This document shows positions 1 to 8,036 of a stretch of 64,000 bases of DNA, piece by piece. Source of the DNA: Chryseobacterium sp. YIM B08800 (GTDB taxonomy: Bacteria; Bacteroidota; Bacteroidia; Flavobacteriales; Weeksellaceae); the NCBI RefSeq assembly GCF_026163565.1, contig NZ_JAPDKN010000002.1:62001-126000 (forward strand). The letters run 5' to 3'. The position numbers were made by a program, and so were the translations under genes. The notes under the pieces were generated by a model. It was given only the letters and a program-made list of their open reading frames with translations. It did not search any database and was not told the origin of the DNA. Every line of letters begins with the position of its first letter. Positions within the stretch are counted from its first letter, which is position 1.

Positions 1-2
1 AA

Positions 3-722
3 GAAACAGCAAATCTTAAAATTGTTTCTTTCAATATGAAAAGCGGGAAAAAAGGAATTGATAAAATAAAAGATTATCTTGAACAAAAAAATGCAGACAT
101 TATATTTATTCAGGAAGAAAATGGCCAGCTAAAATTAAATAATCTGGAGGGAGAATACAGCCTTCCTGTAATTCGTCTTTATTCAAAATATAAAATTGTT
201 TCCCGAAAAAATCTTTTTGAAAACCTTTCTGATACAGACATTACTTCACAATGCGAACAAATCGACCTCGAAATAAAAGGCAAAATCTATCGTGTTTTTA
301 ATGTTCATTTACAATCTTTTGGTGTTGTAAAAAGTATGGTAAAGCTTAACGGAAGCAGCGAGGAAGATGAGAAAAAAGTGAAAAATATTGTCAAGAAATT
401 AATTCCCACCTTTAAGTCGCATCAGGAGCAGGTAAAAATCATCCGTGAAAGTATTGATAATTCTCCTTATCCTGTGATTGTTGCGGGAGATTTTAATGCC
501 GTTCCCAATTCTTATGAATATTATAAAACTTCAGAAGGGTTAAAAGATGCTTTTTATGAAGTAGGCAGAGGAAGCGGAACCAGCTTTCATGATTACAAAT
601 ATCCTTTAAGAATAGATTATATTTTTACTTCAGAATCTATAAAACCGGTAACCTACAAAGTTGATCACTCCGTAAATCTTTCTGACCATTTTCCGGTAGT
701 TGCTACTTTTAAAATCGATTAA
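3..722 (+). CDS. Endonuclease/exonuclease/phosphatase family protein, 5' end outside window
   Basis: This is the C-terminal part of an EEP-superfamily metal-dependent hydrolase. The reading frame is open to the left edge, and residues before the first Met (LKIVSFNMKSG) are the first conserved EEP strand and Asn motif, so the gene starts upstream and the Met at 36 is internal. Visible motifs are IIFIQEENG (metal-binding Glu), VAGDFNAVPNS (catalytic GDFN) and SDHFPVVATF (SDH). The substrate cannot be told: the superfamily includes DNases, sphingomyelinases and phosphoinositide phosphatases. The next gene is a close paralogue in the same orientation, so this is a tandem duplication. The full homologue probably has N-terminal membrane helices like its neighbour. 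Confidence 0.85.
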   Translation, partial: ETANLKIVSFNMKSGKKGIDKIKDYLEQKNADIIFIQEENGQLKLNNLEGEYSLPVIRLYSKYKIVSRKNLFENLSDTDITSQCEQIDLEIKGKIYRVFNVHLQSFGVVKSMVKLNGSSEEDEKKVKNIVKKLIPTFKSHQEQVKIIRESIDNSPYPVIVAGDFNAVPNSYEYYKTSEGLKDAFYEVGRGSGTSFHDYKYPLRIDYIFTSESIKPVTYKVDHSVNLSDHFPVVATFKID

Positions 723-790
723 ACCTTTTATTTAAATTTCATAAAACGCTGATTGGCAGAATTTTTGTTACTAAACAAACATTTGAATTC

Positions 791-1776
791 ATGAAGCGGT
801 TTCCTTTTTTACTTTTCATCCATTTAGCTGTTTTAATACTGTTAATCAGCACATTGCCAACGCTTGGATAGCTCCCAATTATTTCAGCAAGCTCAATCTT
901 CTTTCATTAGGTTTTCCTTATTTAATTTTAACCCATCTTTTATTGACAATTATTTGGATCATTAAAAGAAAAAAAATTGCTCTCATTTTTATTCTTTCAA
1001 CATTTATTTTTTACAATCCTGTAAGACGATGGGTAAATTTCTCTCCACAAAACAGCAATATTACTTCCGCAAAAACAGATATAAAAGTTTTAACCTACAA
1101 TGTAAAATATGGAAGTTTGGGTTGGAATAATGTAAAAAAATATATCCGAGATCAAAATGCCGATATTATTCTGGTGCAGGAAAAAGACACCAACAGAGCA
1201 CTCAGAAGTGATTTGGTAAAATATCCTTCGGTGATATTAAAAACCAAACACAAAATTTTGAGGCAGGGAGATTTAATCAATGATGCTTCTAAAGGCAATT
1301 CTTTTTTTGCAGATATTAATATCAATGGGAAAATCGTAAGAGTTGTAAATGTTTATCTGGAACCTTTCAGATTAAATAAAAACATGCTTGGACTGGAAAA
1401 TGAAAACTCTGAGAAAAAAGAAAACAATAAAATGGAAGCTCTTTTTTCGAGGCTAATTCCTACTTTCAGAACGCATGAAGAACAGGTGAAGAAAATCAGA
1501 AAAGTGGTTGATAACTCGCCTTATCCTGTAATTCTTGCAGGAGATTTTAATTCGGTTCCTAATTCCTGGGAATATTATAATCTAGGCAAAAACCTTGATG
1601 ATGCCTTTGTAAAAGCTGGAAATGGAAGCTCTACCAGTTTTCATGATTATAAATTTCCACTGAGAATAGATTATATTTTTGCATCGCGCAGTATTATTCC
1701 CAAAAGTTATAAGGTAGATTATTCTGTAAAATTATCAGATCATTATCCTGTAATTGCCGAATTTCTATTAAATTAG
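791..1776 (+). pseudogene. Endonuclease/exonuclease/phosphatase family protein, frameshifted in its N-terminal membrane region
   Basis: Paralogue of the gene to the left, with the EEP motifs IKVLTYNVKYG, IILVQEKD, LAGDFNSVPNS and SDHYPVIAEF. The long frame opens only at a TTG near 943, but the same frame is open and protein-like well upstream (ANAWIAPNYFSKLNLLSLGF). A good start, ATG 791, lies in another frame with a hydrophobic helix (MKRFPFLLFIHLAVLILLIS) that stops at 869. Joining the two at about 856 gives a normal N-terminus with two or three membrane helices before the catalytic domain. One missing base there would explain it. It may be a true frameshift or a sequencing error; the catalytic part is intact, so a shortened protein could still be made. 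Confidence 0.7.
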
Positions 1777-1780
1777 TCAC

Positions 1781-2116
1781 ATGAAAAATGTGATTTTTGC
1801 CAGTGTAATTTTATGTTTATCAATGGTTGCGTGTTCTCAGCGAGAACCCGTTGTAAATAACGTTCAAGAATTAAAAGTAAAATACGACACCACTGCAATA
1901 GATTCTTTTTCGGCAGGCGCTACATCGGTTGATATTGCAAGACAAATAAGAATGTCTTCACAAAAATATCAGGATTCTTTAAAAGAGGCCTTAAAATTGC
2001 AACAGGAAGAAAAAAGGATTACCGAAGAACTTGAAAAAGAAAACAAAAAGAAAGCTGAAGCCGAGAAAAAACTAAAAGTTTCTGAAGCTACAGCCGAACA
2101 ACCTAAGCAGGAATAA
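1781..2116 (+). CDS. Small predicted lipoprotein with charged coiled-coil tail
   Basis: A 111-residue protein with a lipoprotein signal: short basic start, hydrophobic stretch and lipobox SMVAC with Cys18. The mature part begins with about 45 polar residues, followed by a Lys/Glu-rich heptad-like stretch (roughly residues 60-105), likely a coiled coil. It starts 4 nt after the stop of the EEP gene and is probably co-transcribed with it. No enzymatic motif is visible. It is likely anchored in a membrane facing the periplasm; its function is unknown. Confidence 0.7.
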   Translation: MKNVIFASVILCLSMVACSQREPVVNNVQELKVKYDTTAIDSFSAGATSVDIARQIRMSSQKYQDSLKEALKLQQEEKRITEELEKENKKKAEAEKKLKVSEATAEQPKQE

Positions 2117-2215
2117 TTAAATTGTTTTTTATCACAAAAGAAAATTTTTGGTTTCTTTTTTCGTTTAAAAATACAATCATCAATTCATTTAAATCAATAT
2201 TAAAAAATATACACA

Positions 2216-2617
2216 ATGAAAAAGCACATTTTAGCAGCAGTAGCCGTTTCTACACTATTTGTTGCATGCACAAAGTCAACAACAACTGAGAAAACTGAAA
2301 ATCCTGACGGATCTGTAACGACTACAACGACCACAGAAATCGGTACCGGATTAGATACTTCAAAAATAGATAAGGCAAAAAGCGATATCAAAAATACCGT
2401 AAATAATGCGGGCGACAAAATAGAGAATACTGCTCAGAAAGCAAAAGAGGATATCAATGCTGCAGGAAAAGACATTAAAGCTGAAGCCAATAAAGTTGGA
2501 AAAGACATTAAGTCTGGAGCTCAGGATGTGAGTAAAGATGTAAAAGATGTAGCTGCAAAAGGAGCACAGAAAGTAGAAGACGGTGCGAAAAAATTTAAAG
2601 AAGATCTTAAAAAGTAA
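2216..2617 (+). CDS. Predicted lipoprotein with amphipathic repeat tail (YtxH/LEA-like)
   Basis: A 133-residue protein with lipobox LFVACT (Cys at about 18), a Thr-rich linker (residues 19-45), then about 85 residues of imperfect 11-residue-like repeats rich in Lys, Asp and Ala (KAKEDINAAGKDIKAEANKV type). Such repeats form long amphipathic helices as in YtxH or LEA-like stress proteins. It stands alone, 99 nt after the previous lipoprotein, in an A/T-rich spacer. The composition bias makes distant homology unreliable, so only lipoprotein plus helical repeat is claimed. Confidence 0.7.
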   Translation: MKKHILAAVAVSTLFVACTKSTTTEKTENPDGSVTTTTTTEIGTGLDTSKIDKAKSDIKNTVNNAGDKIENTAQKAKEDINAAGKDIKAEANKVGKDIKSGAQDVSKDVKDVAAKGAQKVEDGAKKFKEDLKK

Positions 2618-2706
2618 ATATCTGATTATCTTTTAGCGAAAAAAGTGGATTATTTATAAAACTTTTAGTATATTTAGATTACTAAAAATCAACAAAACAA
2701 GTTATT

Positions 2707-2859
2707 ATGAAAAAATCAACTGTATTAAAAGCTAAAAAGTTAACAAGAGAAAATCTGAAAAAAGTACAAGGCGGATATGTTCCAAAAGATGAAGATGACG
2801 GATGCGGATGGAATATGTGCAGAAATGCATTTGGCAGATGTTCTGTCTTTGCTTGTTGA
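2707..2859 (+). CDS. GG-leader, Cys-rich bacteriocin-like peptide (50 aa)
   Basis: A short ORF, ATG 2707 to TGA 2857-2859. The first 23 residues match the double-glycine leader style of Chryseobacterium bacteriocin-like peptides: basic start and a LTRENLKKVQGG block ending in GG. The predicted 27-residue mature part has four Cys (33, 38, 45, 50) and an acidic PKDEDD stretch. A strong terminator follows at 2891, so it is a single-gene unit. A second peptide with the same leader logic (KISRENLKSIKGG) lies at 52,923, which supports both. No peptidase-transporter or modifying enzyme is near, so its export route and activity are unknown. Confidence 0.7.
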   Translation: MKKSTVLKAKKLTRENLKKVQGGYVPKDEDDGCGWNMCRNAFGRCSVFAC

Positions 2860-2890
2860 TTAAATAAAATCAACTTATTAAAATAATAAA

Positions 2891-2917
2891 AACCGCAGAA
2901 ATTTCTGCGGTTTTTTT
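2891..2917. terminator. Bidirectional intrinsic terminator
   Basis: Perfect stem CCGCAGAAATTTCTGCGG with A-run on the left and T7 on the right. It lies between the plus-strand GG-leader peptide and the minus-strand GH3 gene, whose stop is at its right edge, so it can end both transcripts. Confidence 0.85.
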
Positions 2918-4433
2918 ATGCTTTATTTAGCTCCAATAAAGGATCAATATATTCTCTGTCGTTACTCAATCTCGGAACTTTGTTTTGTCCGCCTAATTTA
3001 CCCTTAGATTCAAGCCAGCAATAGAAAAGATTGGGTCTTGCAATATGCACCACCGGTTTTTTCAGCGTAATGTTATTGTATCTTTTAGCTTCGTAATCAG
3101 AATTAATGCTTTTCAGATGTCTATCAAAAATATCGGTAAATAAATCTAAATTTTCGGGATGCTCACTAAACTCAAAAATCCATTCATGAGCGCCGCTTTC
3201 ATTTTCTTTCATAAAAATCGGAGCTCCGGTAAAATCTTTTACAGAAGAATTGGTTTCCTGACAAGCTTTGGTTAACGCCGATTCTACATTGGTAATCATC
3301 AGTTCTTCACCAAAAGCGTTGATATAATGCTTTGTACGACCCGTAATTTTTATTCTGAAGGGATTAATTGAAGTGAAAATAACGGTATCTCCTATTAAAT
3401 ACCTCCAAAGTCCACCATTGGTTGTAATTACCATCGCATAGTTTTTTCCAACTTCTACGCCTTCCAGACTTACCACTTTCGGATTGGAACGGTGAAACTC
3501 ATCCATAGGAATAAACTCATAGAAAATTCCGTAATCGAGCATTAGAAGCATTTCATCACTATTTGATCTGTCCTGAATTCCGAAAAATCCTTCAGAAGCA
3601 TTATAGATTTCATAGTAATTAATGTCTTTCCCGATAATTGGTTTGTACTGCTCTTTATAAGGCTTAAAGCTAATTCCACCGTGAAAAAACACTTCCAGGT
3701 TTGGCCAAAGTTCAGAAACATTTTTCACATCAGTTTCTTTTAAAACCCTCTGCAATAAAACCATCATCCAGCTTGGAACGCCTAAAATACTTCCTACATC
3801 TTCGTTTTTAACTTCAGTAACAATGGCTTTCAGCTTACTTTCCCATTCTCCCATCAATGAAACTTTCTTACTTGGAGTTGTTGTGATTTCAACCCAAAAA
3901 GGAAGGTTATCAATTAAAATAGCCGACAGATCACCAAATTTCGTATTAAAATCTGCGTATAATTCAGAGCTTCCGCCCAAACGTAAATTTTTATTGGTGA
4001 AAAGCTGATTTTCTGGATGGTTATTGGCATAAATGGAAACCATATCCTTTCCTGCTTTCATGTGACAATATTCAAGGCTTTCTGCAGAAATAGGAATGAA
4101 TTTACTTTTAGCATTGGTTGTACCCGAAGATTTTGCAAAATGCTTAATGTAACCAGGCCAGCTTACGTCTTTATGACCCTGTCTTGCGCGCTCAACATAC
4201 GGTTCAAATTCTTCATAAGAAACAATCGGAACTTTATTTTTAAAATCCTGATAACTAGAAATAGAATTAAACCCATACTTCTTTCCGTATTCCGTATCTT
4301 CTGCATGGAATAACTGGGAAAACAGGATTCCTTTCTGTGTATCAATAGGATGATCCATAAAATTCTGAATCTGATCTATCCTTTGCTTGATAAACCAATT
4401 GACTACCGTATTGAAAAGTGCCTTCGTTGCCAT
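2916..4433 (-). CDS. GH3 auxin-responsive promoter family protein
   Basis: A 505-residue member of the GH3 family, ANL-type adenylating enzymes related to plant acyl-amido synthetases. Bacterial members are common in Flavobacteriia but their substrate is not established. Support comes from KSSGTTNAKSKFIP (ATP-binding loop, about residues 95-110), YNASEGFFG (adenylate-binding region) and the GGLWRYLIGDTV to KITGRTKHYINAFGEEL region. The start at 4433 (MATKALFN) is preferred because the frame's further 20 upstream residues are hydrophobic and not family-like. It stands alone between a terminator and the bacilliredoxin gene. Confidence 0.85.
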   Translation of the reverse strand: MATKALFNTVVNWFIKQRIDQIQNFMDHPIDTQKGILFSQLFHAEDTEYGKKYGFNSISSYQDFKNKVPIVSYEEFEPYVERARQGHKDVSWPGYIKHFAKSSGTTNAKSKFIPISAESLEYCHMKAGKDMVSIYANNHPENQLFTNKNLRLGGSSELYADFNTKFGDLSAILIDNLPFWVEITTTPSKKVSLMGEWESKLKAIVTEVKNEDVGSILGVPSWMMVLLQRVLKETDVKNVSELWPNLEVFFHGGISFKPYKEQYKPIIGKDINYYEIYNASEGFFGIQDRSNSDEMLLMLDYGIFYEFIPMDEFHRSNPKVVSLEGVEVGKNYAMVITTNGGLWRYLIGDTVIFTSINPFRIKITGRTKHYINAFGEELMITNVESALTKACQETNSSVKDFTGAPIFMKENESGAHEWIFEFSEHPENLDLFTDIFDRHLKSINSDYEAKRYNNITLKKPVVHIARPNLFYCWLESKGKLGGQNKVPRLSNDREYIDPLLELNKA

Positions 4434-4536
4434 TCTGACAAATATAATAATATTTGGATTTTCAACGAATGATTTAAACAAAAAAACCATCACAAATTTG
4501 CAATGGTTCTCATATTACTTTTTAAATGCTAAAAAA

Positions 4537-4947
4537 TTAGCAGTACTCGTCGTAAGCTGCCTGTAAGTTTGCTGCAATAGCTCCTGCAGGATTTCCTTCA
4601 ATGTGGTGTCTTTCAAGCATGTGAACCAGTTCCCCATCTTTGAAAAGAGCCACACATGGTGAGCTTGGAGGGAATGGTGCTAAATGCTTTCTCGCTGCTT
4701 CTACTGCTTCTTTATCGAAACCTGCAAAAACCGTAGTCAAATGGTCTGGTTTTTTATCTCCTGTTAAAGAATAAACAACTCCAGGTCTTGCTGCTCCCGC
4801 TGCACAACCACATACAGAATTGATTACTAAAAGAGTAGTTCCTGATTGTTTTAAAGCTTCTTCCACTTGTGCTGGAGTTGCCAAATCTGCGAAACCTTTA
4901 TCTGTAAGCTCAGCCTTCATAGGCATTACTAAATCTGTTGGATACAT
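4537..4947 (-). CDS. BrxA/BrxB family bacilliredoxin (YphP/YqiW)
   Basis: A 136-residue thioredoxin-fold protein of the DUF1094/bacilliredoxin family. The active-site CGC is at about residues 46-48 in INSVCGCAAGAARP, as in Bacillus YphP and YqiW, which remove bacillithiol from proteins. Flavobacteriia carry this family widely, so a thiol-disulfide role in the cytoplasm is likely, but whether bacillithiol is the partner here is inference. It is a single gene on minus; an AT-rich spacer of nearly 490 nt lies upstream. Confidence 0.9.
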   Translation of the reverse strand: MYPTDLVMPMKAELTDKGFADLATPAQVEEALKQSGTTLLVINSVCGCAAGAARPGVVYSLTGDKKPDHLTTVFAGFDKEAVEAARKHLAPFPPSSPCVALFKDGELVHMLERHHIEGNPAGAIAANLQAAYDEYC

Positions 4948-5098
4948 TTCTTATTTTTTTTAAGTGTTTACAAATTTACACAATTCTGTAGGTTTTTACA
5001 ATTTATAAAAACTATCTAAGTATTTAATAAACAAAATGAAAAGCTATTGATATATAACGATATAATAATAATTTTAATTAATATTTAAATAAAACACA

Positions 5099-5127
5099 TT
5101 GATATTAAATTATATTTGCTAAATTTG
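5099..5127 (+). promoter_or_regulatory. Predicted Bacteroidota-type promoter
   Basis: TTG at 5099-5101, 18 nt, then TAAATTTG at 5120-5127, matching the TTG/TAnnTTTG pattern of the Bacteroidota housekeeping sigma factor. It faces a spacer with no long ORF that ends in a hairpin, so it may drive a short transcript. Confidence 0.5.
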
Positions 5128-5134
5128 AAATGAT

Positions 5135-5325
5135 TCTAAAAACGATTTCCATGAAAAAAAACTTATTTATTAATCTTTCAGGACATTAGAGTAAAATCTA
5201 GTGACAATGTAATTCCCTCACCTTTATCTTTGTTTTGTTTTAAGTTTTTAGAATATTTATAAAAAACATTGATTTAGGATTTACAATAAATGAAGCCCGA
5301 AACATAAAGTTCCGGGCTTCTTTAA
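5135..5325 (+). ncRNA. Possible small transcript between bacilliredoxin and yqeY
   Basis: The 4948-5434 spacer has no long ORF. A predicted promoter at 5099 and a hairpin at 5292 would bound a transcript of about 190 nt. It contains only a 12-codon ORF (ATG 5151, MKKNLFINLSGH) and a weak stem-loop around 5190-5215 (ACATTAGA pairing loosely with TCTAGTGACAATGT). It could be a small RNA or a leader-peptide unit. No known RNA family was recognised. Confidence 0.3.
5292..5320 (+). terminator. Hairpin terminator candidate
   Basis: GAAGCCCG and CGGGCTTC form an 8-bp GC-rich stem around a 12-13 nt AT-rich loop, followed by TTTAAT. The T-run is short, so efficiency is uncertain. Confidence 0.5.
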
Positions 5326-5434
5326 TCAAATCGATATGCAAAGGTTGAATATCCTTTATTGTGTGTGAGGTATGCGTTGCAAGATACGAGTTTAAAACAT
5401 TATGCATAAACACGGAACTCGAAACACGGAACTC

Positions 5435-5881
5435 TTATGAAAGCAGCTTCTTAGCCATCTCGGAAATACTTTTTCCGTCAGATTTTCCTGCTAAGTTTTT
5501 TGATGCCACTCCCATTACCTTTCCTAAATCTTTGATAGATTCGGCGCCGGTTTCAGCGATAATATTTTTCATTTCTGCTTCCAATTCTTCTGCTGAAAGC
5601 TGTTTTGGTAAGAATTGCTCGATTACTTTCATCTGAGCTTCTTCTACTTCCGCCAAATCACTTCTTCCCTGAGCTGTAAATTGCTCATAAGAATCTTTAC
5701 GTTGCTTAATCATCCTCTGAAGAATGGCAATCTCCTGCTCTTCAGAAACTTCAGCTCCTAAAGCCTCAGTTTTCAGCAATAATATTTGTGATTTTACAGC
5801 ACGAAGAGAGTCTAAAGCAACTCTGTCTTTTGCTCTCATCGCTGTTTTTATAGCTTCGCTAATTATTAATTCTAAACTCAT
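5435..5881 (-). CDS. GatB/YqeY domain-containing protein
   Basis: A 148-residue YqeY-type protein, the stand-alone form of the tRNA-binding tail of GatB. Family features are the N-terminal helical domain (IKTAMRAKDRVALDSLRAVKSQI), the ELAEVE-like EE motif and the C-terminal KDLGKVMGVASKNLAGKSDGK block. Its exact role is not established; it may bind tRNA or assist amidotransferase-type reactions. It lies downstream of ftsZ after a 167-nt spacer with a long inverted repeat, a common neighbour in Flavobacteriia. Confidence 0.9.
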   Translation of the reverse strand: MSLELIISEAIKTAMRAKDRVALDSLRAVKSQILLLKTEALGAEVSEEQEIAILQRMIKQRKDSYEQFTAQGRSDLAEVEEAQMKVIEQFLPKQLSAEELEAEMKNIIAETGAESIKDLGKVMGVASKNLAGKSDGKSISEMAKKLLS

Positions 5882-5887
5882 TATAAT

Positions 5888-6047
5888 TAATTTGAAAATT
5901 TGAAAATGGATTAATTTGAAAATGATTGATTCTTGATAGATATTTAATTAAACTGACTATCAATATGTTTTCGTTTAGTACAATTAAATTGTTTGTTTTA
6001 ACAACACACTAATTTTCAAATTCTCAAATTATTCCATTTTCAAATTG
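5888..6047. repeat. Long inverted repeat in the ftsZ-yqeY spacer
   Basis: The left arm (about 5888-5925) reads as repeats of AATTTGAAAAT with GGATTAATTTGAAAATG. The right arm (about 6010-6048) is its near reverse complement (ATTTTCAAATT, CCATTTTCAAATTG). Transcribed, the roughly 40-nt arms could form one large imperfect hairpin with an 85-nt loop between ftsZ and yqeY. Confidence 0.6.
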
Positions 6048-6048
6048 T

Positions 6049-7956
6049 TTAATCTACGTCTTTATTTAAAAATCTGTTTTCTCTGATCTGCATGTTTCCG
6101 TTGTTATCAGACAAATAGGTGTTGATATTTTGGTCTGATGCATTAGAACCGTCAATTGAAATATTTTTTCTCTTGAAAGCAGGTACAGATTCAAATTCAT
6201 TCACATTATCGAAATTCTGATAACGAGAATTGAATTCTTTCAGCTTGTTTCTTCTCTCAACTACTCTCTCCTGATCTGCAGGCTTATTCACAAAAGTAAA
6301 TTCAGATTCTGTTTGTTTCTGAGTTTCTACCTCTGCTCTGTTTTGGAAAGTAGATCTTTCTTCCACTTTTGGCTGTTCCGGAGTTTGATAGAATGTTTCA
6401 ACTTTTTGGGTTGTTTCTTCTATTTTTTTCTCGATTACTGAAGTTTCAAACTCATTTTTTGGCTGTCCAAAATCATATTTAGGTTCAACCACAGGTTCGT
6501 TAACAGTAAAATTAAACTCAACCTTTTTTTCATCTGAATAGCTATTGTTGAAAGAATTTTCCTTTGGTTCTTCTTTTTTATTTTCAAAATCAAAAGAAAA
6601 AGACTGAATTTCTAAATCATTCGGATCGTCATCGAAAGAAAACAAATTGACATCATTATCATCGCTCAATTCTTCGTTTCTCCAACTCTGAATTGGGCTT
6701 TCCAATGTATCTTCCTCTCTATCAGAGAATTTTATTTCCGTTTTTATCTCTTCATCCTCAATAGTCATTTTTTTTTCAGAAGACGTCATCTTAAACTGTG
6801 GCGCATCCTGATCTTCATCATCCAATCTGAAAAGATTTTTCCCTCCAAAGTCATATCCCTGTTCAGGAGCAACTTCTCTCTCGTCTCTTGTTTTGAAAGG
6901 CGAAGTTTTTTGGTTGTCTAAAGCATCATTTAAACCAATTCTGATTTTCTCAGTAGGTCCGGAAAACTTTTGGTTATCGTTAGAAAAACCAGTAGCAATC
7001 ACCAATACGCTTACTGCATCACCCAATTCTTCGTCAGCTCCAACACCAAAAATAATATCTGCTGTGTGACCTGCTTCTTTCTGGATATAATCCATGATGA
7101 TACCGATTTCGTCCATTGTAGCTTCTTCTACACCACTTCTGATCAACAATAATACGTTTCTTGCGCCCGTAATTTTGTTGTCGTTCAATAATGGAGAGTC
7201 TAATGCCTTTCTTACAGCTTCTTCTGCTTTGTTTTCGCCAGAAGCCATTCCTGTAGACATCAATGCTGTACCAGAATTCTGAAGCACAGATTTAGCATCT
7301 CTAAAGTCAATGTTTACATCAAAGTAACCGGTAATAACCTCTGCCATCCCTTTTGCGGCGTTAGTTAAAACTTCATCGGCTTTTGAGAACCCTTGTTTGA
7401 AACCAAGGTTACCAAATTGCTGTCTTAATTTATCATTGTTGATTACAATTAATGAATCAACATTATTTCTTAGTTTATCTAGTCCTAATTCTGCCTGATC
7501 CAATCTTCTTTTTCCCTCAAAGCTGAAAGGTACGGTAACAATACCTACGGTAAGAATTCCCATATCTTTGGCAACTTTAGCAATAACCGGAGCCGCACCC
7601 GTTCCGGTACCACCACCCATTCCTGCGGTGATGAAAACCATTTTGGTGTTTTGTCCCATTGCTGCTTTAATATCTTCGATACTTTCGATAGCCGCTTTTT
7701 CTCCTACTTCAGGATCTGCACCCGCTCCAAGACCTTCAGTAATGGTAACTCCCAACTGAACTTTATTTGAAACCGGATTGTTATCTAAAGTCTGCGCATC
7801 GGTATTACAAATCACGAAATCTACCCCGTGAATACCTTTTTCGTACATGTGTTTCAGGGCGTTGTTTCCACCGCCACCAACACCGATAACTTTGATGATC
7901 GAAGAGTTTCCTTTTGGCAGATCAAATGAAAATCCTTGTGTGCCTATATTTTCCAT
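6049..7956 (-). CDS. ftsZ: Cell division protein FtsZ
   Basis: Tubulin-like GTPase that polymerises into the division ring. From the preferred start at 7956 (MENIGTQGFSFDLPKG) the protein has 635 residues. The GTP site is visible as GVGGGGNNA (about 25-33), the tubulin signature GGGTGTG (114-120) and the later NNDKLRQ and NVDFRDAK-like T7 region. After the globular core (to about 335) comes an unusually long acidic/polar tail of some 300 residues, usual for Flavobacteriia FtsZ. It is the last core gene of the dcw cluster. The upstream extension in frame to 8013 falls in a spacer repeat and is rejected. Confidence 0.97.
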   Translation of the reverse strand: MENIGTQGFSFDLPKGNSSIIKVIGVGGGGNNALKHMYEKGIHGVDFVICNTDAQTLDNNPVSNKVQLGVTITEGLGAGADPEVGEKAAIESIEDIKAAMGQNTKMVFITAGMGGGTGTGAAPVIAKVAKDMGILTVGIVTVPFSFEGKRRLDQAELGLDKLRNNVDSLIVINNDKLRQQFGNLGFKQGFSKADEVLTNAAKGMAEVITGYFDVNIDFRDAKSVLQNSGTALMSTGMASGENKAEEAVRKALDSPLLNDNKITGARNVLLLIRSGVEEATMDEIGIIMDYIQKEAGHTADIIFGVGADEELGDAVSVLVIATGFSNDNQKFSGPTEKIRIGLNDALDNQKTSPFKTRDEREVAPEQGYDFGGKNLFRLDDEDQDAPQFKMTSSEKKMTIEDEEIKTEIKFSDREEDTLESPIQSWRNEELSDDNDVNLFSFDDDPNDLEIQSFSFDFENKKEEPKENSFNNSYSDEKKVEFNFTVNEPVVEPKYDFGQPKNEFETSVIEKKIEETTQKVETFYQTPEQPKVEERSTFQNRAEVETQKQTESEFTFVNKPADQERVVERRNKLKEFNSRYQNFDNVNEFESVPAFKRKNISIDGSNASDQNINTYLSDNNGNMQIRENRFLNKDVD

Positions 7957-8036
7957 ATTTATTTTTTTTCTAATTGATAATCGACTATGATAGTTGATGA
8001 GAAAATCTTTCATCGCTTATCATTCATCATTTATAT
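7957..8036. repeat. Hairpin-forming spacer repeat between ftsA and ftsZ
   Basis: Holds TTATCATTCATCATTTATAT directly after the ftsA stop and partly complementary TGATAATCGA/TGATAGTTGATGAG text. Nearly the same right half (TTATCATTCATC, TTTATATTTAT) ends the murG-ftsW spacer at 13,141-13,164, so the two spacers share an element. Confidence 0.5.

Noticed and set aside
7957..8013. Longer FtsZ start (19 extra residues)
   Set aside because: The extension is translated spacer repeat; MENIGTQGFSFDL is the family-like start.
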